5,568 nucleotides of DNA, from NCBI GenBank assembly GCA_002496635.1, contig DAKQ01000015.1:1-5568 (forward strand), written 5' to 3'. A program made the position numbers and the translations under genes. Below, piece after piece: positions 1-5,568 of this stretch; the first letter of the stretch is position 1, and every line of letters begins with the position of its first letter. The notes under the pieces were generated by a model. That model was not told the DNA's origin. It made no database searches and saw only the letters and a list, made by a program, of their open reading frames with translations. Origin of the DNA: Euryarchaeota archaeon UBA82 (GTDB lineage Archaea; Thermoplasmatota; Poseidoniia; Poseidoniales; Poseidoniaceae).

Positions 1-2091
1 ATTTGCAGCCTTCTCACAAGCATTTGCTACATCATCTAAGCGTTGCAGTACACGATACATGTGCATGGCAGCAAGAGCATCATCATCGCCTTGGCTGAAT
101 ACTGTTGTCGCTGCATCCATCTCAACAAGGTCGGCCTCGTGTTCGAGTTGATTGACTTCACTAATGAGATCGAATAGGACATTCATCTCCTTTCGAGCAA
201 ATCCAGAATGGCTGAGGTTTTTCAATTGCTCAACCGCATCTTCGTACTTAGCAACAGTTGCTGATACCGCTTCTGCCATTTTCGTTAGGTTCTTCCTTGC
301 ATCTTTATTTTCAAACAAAGGTCTGAATGAAAGTTGTTCAGCAACATTTTGAGCATAATCTGCAATTCGATCTTGCCGAGCGATCATTCGCAAGAAATTG
401 TCAAGACCGACCGTGATTCGAACCCCTGTACGAATTTCCTTTCTCAAATCATTCTTGAGATTATCCGCTTTTAATTCGGCTTCGATTGTTTCCTTGATAT
501 GCTTTTCAGCATTCTTTCCTTCAGCGGCTATTGTAACTGCTTTTAACATACAATTGACAGTGTCTTCCACCGCCTTTGCATGGTTGTGGAACATCTCAAA
601 TGGTGTTGGCTTAACCCCATCTTTTGAAATGATGATTTCATCTGGAGATTCATTAGCCACCATTGTTTGTTCTTCAGTGGATTCAATCTCTTTTCGAATC
701 AAGATATATCCTGTAATTCCTATTGCGATGACTGTGACAATTGCTACATTCATTGGATTGCCGTTGAATAATATGTAGAACAGAACTGCTCCAAAACCAG
801 CAAAAGGGAGGCTAGCAATCCAACTGGCAGCAATTTTTCCAAAGACTCTGAAATCTACTGATGATGCACCGCCGGCAAGGCCCACTCCCACCACAGCGCC
901 AACCAATGTGTGCGTTGTAGAAATTGGTACTGCTAGGAATGGCATTGAGAAAATCAATACTGTGGTTGCTGCCCCGAATTCAGCCGCAAATCCACGAGAG
1001 GGGGTGATGTGAGTGATTTTTTTCCCTATGGTATCCATGACTTTGTATCCCCATGTCGCAACACCGATCGTAATACCTGCTCCTCCAAGAAGCAGAAGGC
1101 CAATTGGGACATCAACTTGATCTTGTGAAAGAATACCTGTTGAAGAGGTTGCTATGTCATAGATTGCAGCCATTGGCCCGATTGCATTTGCAACATCATT
1201 CGCACCATGTGCGAATGCAACGTAACATGCAGTTATTACTTGGAGCCAAATAAAGACCCTCTCTACGCCAGCATATCCTTCCTCTTTGAACTCATATCGT
1301 CGAAGTACCATCCACAAAACCGTACTTGCAATGCCACCTATTGCCAAAGCGACCAAGAGGCTGTTCAATGGAATCCATGCTCCGTCAAGGAATGGATTGA
1401 ATGTATTTCCATCCTTTGGAGGTAGCCAATTTTCTTTTTCGATATATCCTGCGGAATCAAGGTTCTTGTAAAATCCCTTAAGACCCTTGAATTGGAGTGC
1501 AAGCCCTAGGACGAAAAACGTGGGAAGTGCGAGCAAAGGTGCTAAATTCCGAGTACGTTCTAGCGGTTTATCATGATTGAAAATCAATTTCCTGATTAAA
1601 ACAAATGAAAAGTATGCCAGGATTCCACCCAAAAGGGGAGACGCCACCCAACTCAGAACAATTTCGCCAACCTTTCCCCAGTTTACGCTGCTGGGTTCGA
1701 TCCACAAACCCATTCCAATAACTCCTCCAACGATACTATGTGTCGTGGATACCGGTAGACCAAATTTTGTTGCGACTGTTAGCCAAATTGCGGCAGCGAG
1801 GAGAGCTGCCATGAATCCATACATCAATTTCTGACTGAGATCATAATCAAAACCATCATCGCCAAAATCGAGTACCCCTTTACGAATCGTGTCAGTAACA
1901 TGGCTACCGAAGAATACTGCGCCTGCGAATTCAAATACAGCTGCCACGATAATTGCTCTACGAAGTGTTAGTGCCCCACTTCCTACACTTGTTCCCATTG
2001 CATTTGCAACATCATTTGCACCAATATTCCAAGCCATATACGCACAAACGAGTACGGCAACACTGAGCAACAACATCGTGGTTTGGTCCAT
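1..2091 (-). CDS. pit: PiT-family inorganic phosphate permease fused to a C-terminal PhoU-like (DUF47-type) domain; 3' end cut by the window
   Basis: Reading the minus strand from the ATG at 2091-2089 gives 697 codons with no stop before position 1, so the C-terminus is missing. The N-terminal part is a cation-coupled phosphate symporter of the cytoplasmic membrane (PiT family). The two inverted-topology repeats carry their signatures: GANDVANA at residues 24-31 and again at 296-303, and STTH at 115-118 and again at 391-394. I estimate 12 or so hydrophobic segments, the last near residues 450-468. A charged linker follows, then from about 497 a soluble helical domain (TPFEMFHNHAKAVEDTV, later RIADYAQNV and EVNQLEHEAD) resembling the DUF47/PhoU-like Pit accessory protein. 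About 200 residues of it are visible, so little should be missing. In many genomes this domain is a separate gene next to pit; here it is fused. No frameshift was found. The start is supported by a TATA box about 27 bases upstream, implying a leaderless transcript. Direction of coupling (H+ or Na+) cannot be told. Confidence 0.93.
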   Translation of the reverse strand, partial: MDQTTMLLLSVAVLVCAYMAWNIGANDVANAMGTSVGSGALTLRRAIIVAAVFEFAGAVFFGSHVTDTIRKGVLDFGDDGFDYDLSQKLMYGFMAALLAAAIWLTVATKFGLPVSTTHSIVGGVIGMGLWIEPSSVNWGKVGEIVLSWVASPLLGGILAYFSFVLIRKLIFNHDKPLERTRNLAPLLALPTFFVLGLALQFKGLKGFYKNLDSAGYIEKENWLPPKDGNTFNPFLDGAWIPLNSLLVALAIGGIASTVLWMVLRRYEFKEEGYAGVERVFIWLQVITACYVAFAHGANDVANAIGPMAAIYDIATSSTGILSQDQVDVPIGLLLLGGAGITIGVATWGYKVMDTIGKKITHITPSRGFAAEFGAATTVLIFSMPFLAVPISTTHTLVGAVVGVGLAGGASSVDFRVFGKIAASWIASLPFAGFGAVLFYILFNGNPMNVAIVTVIAIGITGYILIRKEIESTEEQTMVANESPDEIIISKDGVKPTPFEMFHNHAKAVEDTVNCMLKAVTIAAEGKNAEKHIKETIEAELKADNLKNDLRKEIRTGVRITVGLDNFLRMIARQDRIADYAQNVAEQLSFRPLFENKDARKNLTKMAEAVSATVAKYEDAVEQLKNLSHSGFARKEMNVLFDLISEVNQLEHEADLVEMDAATTVFSQGDDDALAAMHMYRVLQRLDDVANACEKAAN

Positions 2092-2103
2092 GAGAGATTC
2101 TAC

Positions 2104-2132
2104 ATGGAGTTGGTATATATTCTAAACTCCAT
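2104..2132. promoter_or_regulatory. Candidate operator: 8-bp perfect inverted repeat around the permease TATA box
   Basis: ATGGAGTT at 2104-2111 is the exact reverse complement of AACTCCAT at 2125-2132, with a 13-base spacer that holds the core of the pit TATA box. Half-site centres are 21 bases apart, about two helical turns, as expected for a dimeric protein bound on one face of the DNA. A bound protein would block TBP at pit and sit just upstream of the regulator's own promoter. The AbrB-PhoU protein encoded at 2172 is the obvious candidate ligand, but that is inference. Confidence 0.4.
2114..2126 (-). promoter_or_regulatory. TATA box for the phosphate permease gene
   Basis: On the minus strand this reads TTTAGAATATATA, close to an archaeal TATA element. 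The TATATA part (2114-2119) lies about 25-27 bases upstream of the pit ATG at 2091. Archaeal transcription starts roughly that far from the box, so the mRNA would begin at or next to the start codon, which agrees with there being no Shine-Dalgarno site. The assignment is inferred from spacing and composition only. Confidence 0.6.
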
Positions 2133-2140
2133 ATATTCTA
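2115..2140 (+). repeat. 10-bp direct repeat in the divergent promoter region
   Basis: ATATATTCTA occurs at 2115-2124 and again at 2131-2140, 16 bases start to start. The first copy overlaps the pit TATA box and the second abuts the regulator's TATA box. In such an A/T-rich stretch chance is a real possibility, but an exact 10-mer including the C is more than simple TA repetition. It could reflect duplicated promoter elements or binding sites. Confidence 0.4.
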
Positions 2141-2150
2141 TATAGATATA
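2141..2150 (+). promoter_or_regulatory. TATA box for the AbrB-PhoU regulator gene
   Basis: TATAGATATA has its centre about 26-27 bases before the ATG at 2172, the usual distance from an archaeal TATA box to the transcription start. This argues for a leaderless mRNA starting at that ATG and against the in-frame TTG at 2151, which would lie directly on the box. It overlaps a perfect 10-bp palindrome, TCTATATAGA, at 2137-2146. Confidence 0.6.
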
Positions 2151-2171
2151 TTGAGAGGGCCTGATGATAGC

Positions 2172-3221
2172 ATGGCATCAGGTCCAGGAGATACATCCAT
2201 TCGAAAAATTCAGTCAACAGGAGGCGGAACCTTCACGTTGAGTCTGCCCAAACAGTGGGTGACAAGCCAACATTTGAAGACAAGTAATTCGATTAGGATT
2301 GATTGGAGGCCAAGCGGTGCCCTGCGTTTGACTCCTTTAGAACAGGATAAACGAACGCTACGGACGATTAGCTTTGACCTTGAATGTCTCCCTGATGACA
2401 GCCTCTTTGACCATCTTATGGGTGCATATATTGCTGGAGCAGACGTCATACGAATCCGTCATAATTCAAAGGATAAACGACAATCGAATCAAGAAATTAG
2501 AAGATTTTTACGTGCAACGCGGGGTTTTGAATTATACGTTGAGGAAGAACAACTGTTTGAATTACATTGCCTTCTCAATACAAGTGATATGCCAATTACA
2601 TCGAGTCTAAATCGAATGTATCTCCAATTATCGAGTGCTATACGGGACATATTGAGCGTGTTTGGAGGAGACGACCCCACTTTCCTGGATGACCTTGAGG
2701 AACGCGAAAGTGAGGTTGATGCTCTTCTTCATTTAATCGAGCGACAAGTACGATTACTCATCGATAATTATTCGATTGCAACAAAATTGAACATGACACG
2801 GATTCAATCTCTTGAGTCAGGAAATCTTGCTCGTTCGTTAGAGAGAATGATGGATCATGCTGTCCTCATTGGGGAAAATGTCCAAGAACACTCCTCGGAG
2901 TTAGGGCATAAAGAAAATGAGTCTTCAATTAAAAACTTAGGAGAATGGCAAAACGCTCTGAAGGAATTGATGATCAATATTCGTCTCCGAGATGCAACTC
3001 GTATCGAGGAAGCACGAACCCATTTGAAAAAGATCCAAAATGATTTGAAAGAACACGAAAGAAATCTTTTCCAAAGTGAAAAAAAGCATTCTTGGATGCT
3101 CGTAGAGTTATCTGTTTCTGAATCAATTCGAAGGTTGTGCGCTTATGCACGGGACTTTGGGGAGTCGTTGATCAACATGAATGCGTACAAGGGAATAAGG
3201 CGAGACAGAGAAGGTGTTTAA
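2172..3221 (+). CDS. phoU: Phosphate uptake regulator: SpoVT/AbrB DNA-binding domain fused to PhoU-type helices
   Basis: 349 residues from ATG 2172; an in-frame TTG at 2151 would add seven residues but lies next to the TATA box, so I reject it. Residues about 8-55 form a swapped-hairpin AbrB/SpoVT DNA-binding domain (IRKIQSTGGGTFTLSLPKQWV, then IRIDWRPSGALRLTP). Residues about 60-140 look like an alpha/beta segment (AYIAGADVIRIRH). From about 142 to the end the protein is helical and charged, with two PhoU-like three-helix units. An ExxxD motif of the type that binds metal clusters in PhoU is visible at E179-D183. Proteins with this layout are annotated in many archaea as phosphate uptake regulators. 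PhoU proteins restrain phosphate import; the AbrB domain suggests this one also binds DNA. It is divergent from the PiT permease across an 80-base shared promoter, so regulation of pit and of itself is a reasonable inference. It acts in the cytoplasm. Confidence 0.88.
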   Translation: MASGPGDTSIRKIQSTGGGTFTLSLPKQWVTSQHLKTSNSIRIDWRPSGALRLTPLEQDKRTLRTISFDLECLPDDSLFDHLMGAYIAGADVIRIRHNSKDKRQSNQEIRRFLRATRGFELYVEEEQLFELHCLLNTSDMPITSSLNRMYLQLSSAIRDILSVFGGDDPTFLDDLEERESEVDALLHLIERQVRLLIDNYSIATKLNMTRIQSLESGNLARSLERMMDHAVLIGENVQEHSSELGHKENESSIKNLGEWQNALKELMINIRLRDATRIEEARTHLKKIQNDLKEHERNLFQSEKKHSWMLVELSVSESIRRLCAYARDFGESLINMNAYKGIRRDREGV

Positions 3222-3276
3222 AAAAACACTTAATGTTTTAATTACACCTTTGTGTTGGCCTTTTCACCTCCTCTTT
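3214..3276 (+). terminator. Possible transcription terminator after the regulator gene
   Basis: The stop codon lies in a short inverted repeat, GTGTTT (3214-3219) and AAACAC (3224-3229) with a four-base loop. T-rich tracts follow at 3235-3240 and 3260-3276. A second pairing is possible between AAGGTGT (3211-3217) and ACACCTT (3244-3250). Archaeal termination relies mainly on T-rich tracts, so the tracts are the better evidence and the stems are weak. The 92-base gap (3222-3313) holds nothing else recognisable except a poor TATA-like TTTGAATA at 3273-3280 for the next gene. Confidence 0.3.
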
Positions 3277-3313
3277 GAATAGGTCGGGCGCCTACTTCTA
3301 TACAGGGACAACA

Positions 3314-3472
3314 ATGGATATCGAACTTGAGACCTACGTAGACGAAATAATGGATAGCCAACAGTACAGGTGCGGAATTTTTCCCTCTCTTCTTGAACGG
3401 TTAGCTCGTGCAGCCGCACACTACAGAGCTCAAGTTGACTCACGTGGAACTCCTGCAATAAAGGAGGAATAA
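3314..3472 (+). CDS. Hypothetical microprotein 1 (52 aa), paralogous to the next gene
   Basis: I do not recognise this protein. It has 52 residues beginning MDIELETYVDEIMD and is acidic at the N-terminus, followed by YRCGIFP and a basic amphipathic helix (LLERLARAAAHYRAQ, about residues 26-40). There is no signal peptide, membrane segment or Cys-pair zinc site. An in-frame upstream TTG at 3275 would give a longer form. I chose the ATG at 3314 because the alignment with the following gene begins exactly there: 10 of the first 22 residues are identical (MD, LE, Y, D, YR, GI). A shared pattern with diverged codons is the main evidence that this is a real gene. The upstream region has no good Shine-Dalgarno site; a weak TATA-like TTTGAATA at 3273 would give a short leader. 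The last codons contain the ribosome binding site of the next gene, so the two are probably translationally coupled. Confidence 0.6.
   Translation: MDIELETYVDEIMDSQQYRCGIFPSLLERLARAAAHYRAQVDSRGTPAIKEE
3460..3468 (+). promoter_or_regulatory. Strong Shine-Dalgarno site for microprotein 2
   Basis: AAAGGAGGA contains a full GGAGG core eight bases before the ATG at 3476. It lies inside the final codons (Lys-Glu-Glu) of the upstream 52-residue gene. It decides the start of the 39-residue gene and contrasts with the apparently leaderless pit and phoU genes, marking the second microprotein as an internal operon gene. Confidence 0.75.
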
Positions 3473-3475
3473 GGA

Positions 3476-3595
3476 ATGGATGCGTATCTAGAAAGCTATA
3501 TTGAAAACGCAATTGACAACTTCGAATACCGTAATGGGATTCGATTTCTACCTGGGTGGATGAATAAGATTCTATCCAGTGTTCGTCGTTCGTGA
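3476..3595 (+). CDS. Hypothetical microprotein 2 (39 aa), paralogous to the preceding gene
   Basis: This gene is not recognised. The product is 39 residues: an acidic N-terminal helix (MDAYLESYIENAID), then FEYRNGIRFLPGW and a short basic tail ending SVRRS. It starts three bases after the stop of microprotein 1 and has a near-ideal Shine-Dalgarno site eight bases upstream, which together with the paralogy makes it convincing despite its size. Against microprotein 1 the first 22 residues share 10 identities and about five conservative changes (T/S, V/I, D/E, M/I, Q/E); the C-terminal halves differ, both being basic. No membrane span or known motif is visible. It lies 42 bases upstream of the AlkB-like gene on the same strand, so co-transcription is plausible. 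Small protein-protein adaptors or regulatory peptides are possible roles, but nothing in the sequence decides. Confidence 0.6.
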   Translation: MDAYLESYIENAIDNFEYRNGIRFLPGWMNKILSSVRRS

Positions 3596-3637
3596 ATCAA
3601 CGGCAACTGTCTTGAATGATAGGTTTCATGTTCATAC

Positions 3638-4612
3638 ATGAGCAAGTGGGCACCTCACCTTATTGGTTTGGCCACACCGCTATCTGCGATCGTTTGTTTG
3701 TTGGTCGGTGGTTGGTGGATGCTCCTGCCGATTATTTTGCTGTTAGGAATCTATCCGATCCTTGATACTCTTGGTGGTTCGACCACAGTTCATGACATTG
3801 AGGATGAAGGGAAAGGTCACGACTTTATTGTCCATTTACATGGTCTGCTGGTGCCACTAATTGTTGCAGCGTTGCTGTATAGGGTGGGGGACGGTCTTGG
3901 TTCCATTTCCATACTCGTCCCAATTCTATGCGCAGGTTTGGCCACTGGAGCTGCAGGTGTTGTAGCCGCACATGAACTCGGTCACAGAAAACCTAAATCG
4001 TTCAGTTGGTGGCTTGCTCGTCTCGATCTTTTCTCCGTTCTTTACCTCCATTTCACTGTTGAACATAACCACACACATCACAAGCATTGGGCCAGAGAAG
4101 TTGATCCAACAAGTTCTCCTTGGGGCAGAAGTATCTATGTTCACTTATTGAGAACAATCCCCCTGCAACTAAGAAACGCCTTTAGGATACGTAAAAAAGA
4201 TGCAACAATATCTGTAATCTTGGAACTTAGTTTGTTGATATCTCTTGCTGTTTGGGGGCTGGAATACTTTGTTGCTTTCCTTGGTCAAGCACTCGTAGCG
4301 ATATATCTTCTTGAATTTGTGAATTACATTCAACACCATGGCTTAGTTCGTGGAGAAGATGAGCGCCCTAACGCATCCCATGCTTGGGAAAGTCGTAGCC
4401 GCTGGTCAAAATATACTCTGATGAATTTGACACTGCATGCCTCTCATCATCTTCGTTCAAGTACACCCTACGAGCGACTCAGGCCACATGATGAATCGCC
4501 TCAGTTACCTGGAGGATATTACCAAATGTTCTGGATAGCGCTGGTTCCACCACTCTTTCATCGAATGATGAGAAAGCGTGTTGATCATTCCGGTGGTGTT
4601 GGTGGAGCATAG
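3638..4612 (+). CDS. alkB: AlkB-family membrane di-iron monooxygenase (alkane 1-monooxygenase / fatty acid hydroxylase-like)
   Basis: 324 residues, shorter than the roughly 370-400 usual for AlkB and XylM. Enzymes of this integral-membrane di-iron family insert oxygen into terminal C-H bonds of alkanes or related chains, using electrons usually from rubredoxin. The histidine boxes are all present: HELGHR (H112, H116), EHNHTHH (H143, H147, H148), NYIQHHGL (H233, aligning with the His of the AlkB signature NYIEHYGL) and LTLHASHH (H267, H270, H271). Further AlkB-like features are PILDTLGG at 40-47 and the tail PQLPGGYYQMF...ALVPPLFHRMM, which match AlkB rather than classical acyl desaturases. 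About six hydrophobic segments are visible (near 10-40, 66-82, 88-111, 191-229, 293-307). Unusual are Gln and His where AlkB has Glu and Tyr in the third box. No rubredoxin or reductase lies in the window. Substrate is unknown; a xylene-type or lipid hydroxylase remains possible. No good TATA box or Shine-Dalgarno site precedes the ATG, so it may share a transcript with the two microproteins upstream. Confidence 0.85.
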   Translation: MSKWAPHLIGLATPLSAIVCLLVGGWWMLLPIILLLGIYPILDTLGGSTTVHDIEDEGKGHDFIVHLHGLLVPLIVAALLYRVGDGLGSISILVPILCAGLATGAAGVVAAHELGHRKPKSFSWWLARLDLFSVLYLHFTVEHNHTHHKHWAREVDPTSSPWGRSIYVHLLRTIPLQLRNAFRIRKKDATISVILELSLLISLAVWGLEYFVAFLGQALVAIYLLEFVNYIQHHGLVRGEDERPNASHAWESRSRWSKYTLMNLTLHASHHLRSSTPYERLRPHDESPQLPGGYYQMFWIALVPPLFHRMMRKRVDHSGGVGGA

Positions 4613-5568
4613 CCTCCATCAACCGCTTCCTGAACAATCTTCAAATCTGATTCGACCATCATTTGTACGAGTTCCTCGAACGTTGTCTTGGTTTCCCAAC
4701 CCAACTTTTCTTTTGCGTAACTTGGGTCTCCGATTAGGAGATCGACTTCAGCTGGGCGGAAGAATTTCGGATTTGTGCGAACACGGACCACACCAGAATG
4801 ATCTGTTGCGATTGTGTCTGCTCCTTCGCCAGACCAAGTAAGATCCATGCCAATGTGTGAAAATGCGAGAGAAATCATATCACGAATACTGTGAGTTCGT
4901 CCTGTGGCAATGACATAATCATCAGGCTTGTCTTGTTGAAGCATCTTCCATTGCATTTCAACATAGTCGCCAGCAAATCCCCAATCACGCTTTGATTCAA
5001 CGTTTCCAATGTAGAGGCATTCATCGAATCCATGCTTGATGCGAGCAGCCATCATCGTCACTTTTCGTGTAACGAATTCAAGACCGCGTCGAGGGCTTTC
5101 GTGGTTGAATAAGATTCCAGTACAAGCAAACATATTGTAAGACTCTCGGTAGTTTCGAGTAATCTCAAACGCCATGACCTTTGCACATCCGTACGGAGAA
5201 CGTGGGTGGAACGGGGTTTCTTCGGATTGTGGAACTTCTCGAACCTTTCCGTATTGTTCGCTTGAACCTGCTTGGTAAAATCGGCAATCCGGTGAATGCT
5301 TTCGAATTGCTTCAAGACATCGAAGCGCTCCAAGACCAGTAATGTCTGCAGTCATCATTGGAGATCGCCACGATTCAGGAACGAATGACATTGCACCAAG
5401 GTTGTAGAATTCATCTGGTTTCACTTGATGAACTGCGTTATCAATCGAGTTCTGGTCAGCAAGATCGCCATTGAGTAAATGGAAATTATCGTTACTCATC
5501 AAGTGGTTGATGAGGTTACGACCTAGACTTGGCTGAGAGACTCTACGCACCAATCCATAGACGATGTA
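4585..5568 (-). CDS. gmd: GDP-mannose 4,6-dehydratase, 5' end cut by the window
   Basis: 327 residues are visible and the frame is open to the right edge, so the true start and the N-terminal NADP-binding glycine motif lie outside. The first visible residues, YIVYGLVRRVS, match the Gmd segment just after that motif; the TTG at 5553 is therefore internal. The enzyme is a cytoplasmic short-chain dehydrogenase/reductase that converts GDP-D-mannose to GDP-4-keto-6-deoxy-D-mannose, the precursor of GDP-fucose, GDP-rhamnose and related surface-glycan sugars. Seen in order (visible numbering): YNLGAMSFVPESW, GSSEQYG at about 101-107 with Ser and Glu in the catalytic positions, the YGCAK (YxxxK) catalytic pair Y126 and K130, GILFNHESPRRG, KRDWGFAGDYVE, and FFRPAEVDLLIGDP with KEKLGW near the end. 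These favour Gmd over the related reductase or epimerases. The C-terminus ends in a proline-rich APPTPPE whose codons overlap the AlkB-like gene tail-to-tail by 28 bases. Confidence 0.95.
   Translation of the reverse strand, partial: YIVYGLVRRVSQPSLGRNLINHLMSNDNFHLLNGDLADQNSIDNAVHQVKPDEFYNLGAMSFVPESWRSPMMTADITGLGALRCLEAIRKHSPDCRFYQAGSSEQYGKVREVPQSEETPFHPRSPYGCAKVMAFEITRNYRESYNMFACTGILFNHESPRRGLEFVTRKVTMMAARIKHGFDECLYIGNVESKRDWGFAGDYVEMQWKMLQQDKPDDYVIATGRTHSIRDMISLAFSHIGMDLTWSGEGADTIATDHSGVVRVRTNPKFFRPAEVDLLIGDPSYAKEKLGWETKTTFEELVQMMVESDLKIVQEAVDGGYAPPTPPE

Noticed and set aside
398..778. 126-residue hydrophobic plus-strand reading frame
   Set aside because: It is the antisense shadow of the permease gene, whose continuous 697-codon frame has the PiT motifs and the PhoU-like domain.
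1207..2125. Several plus-strand reading frames of 61-85 codons
   Set aside because: All lie antisense to the transmembrane part of the PiT permease and show no independent domain or start signal.
2151..2171. Upstream TTG start adding seven residues to the AbrB-PhoU regulator
   Set aside because: It directly abuts the best TATA box, so it would not lie on the mRNA; the ATG at 2172 is about 27 bases from that box.
3264..3512. 82-residue minus-strand reading frame opposite the two microproteins
   Set aside because: It is Arg- and Leu-rich without a recognisable domain and has no start signals. The plus-strand pair is better supported by paralogy, order and the Shine-Dalgarno site.
3314..3595. 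Toxin-antitoxin pair next to an AbrB/MazE-type domain
   Set aside because: The AbrB domain is fused to PhoU helices in a 349-residue regulator and is not a free antitoxin. The two small proteins resemble each other, not a toxin with its antitoxin.
4578..4841. 87-residue plus-strand reading frame after the AlkB-like gene
   Set aside because: It is antisense to the well-conserved C-terminal region of Gmd and has no features of its own.
5551..5553. TTG as the start of gmd
   Set aside because: The frame stays open to the window edge and the residues before it (YIVYG) belong to the conserved Gmd N-terminal region, so the gene is truncated by the window.

Overview
The window reads as archaeal, most likely a marine Euryarchaeota genome of the Marine Group II / Poseidoniales or Thermoplasmata-like kind. 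The lineage is inferred; the domain call is better supported. Three things point to Archaea: an AbrB-PhoU fusion regulator of the kind common in archaea, A/T-rich TATA boxes centred about 27 bases upstream of start codons with almost no leader, and moderate GC. Coding density is high and no gap exceeds about 100 bases. There are no RNA genes, CRISPR arrays or insertion sequences.

Layout. Positions 1-2091 (minus strand) hold a PiT-family phosphate permease with a PhoU-like (DUF47-type) domain fused to its C-terminus; the gene runs off the left edge. An 80-base divergent promoter region (2092-2171) has two TATA boxes, an 8-bp inverted repeat that brackets the permease TATA box, and a 10-bp direct repeat. 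Positions 2172-3221 (plus) encode a phosphate-uptake regulator with an N-terminal SpoVT/AbrB DNA-binding domain and PhoU-type helices. After a short A/T-rich gap come two tiny tandem genes (52 and 39 residues, plus strand) that look like diverged paralogues. The second has a strong Shine-Dalgarno site embedded in the end of the first. Forty-two bases further on, 3638-4612 (plus) encodes an AlkB-family membrane di-iron hydroxylase with all histidine boxes in place. Its end overlaps tail-to-tail by 28 bases with a GDP-mannose 4,6-dehydratase gene on the minus strand (4585-5568), which is cut by the right edge and lacks its extreme N-terminus.

How the genes work together. The left part is a phosphate-uptake module: a low-affinity-type Pi transporter carrying its own PhoU-like accessory domain, divergent from a candidate DNA-binding PhoU regulator, with a candidate operator between them. 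The middle part may be a small operon of two microproteins plus the AlkB-like enzyme; their link is only positional. gmd belongs to nucleotide-sugar synthesis for surface glycans and appears functionally separate. The most unusual items are the microprotein pair, the permease-PhoU fusion, and the compact archaeal AlkB homologue.
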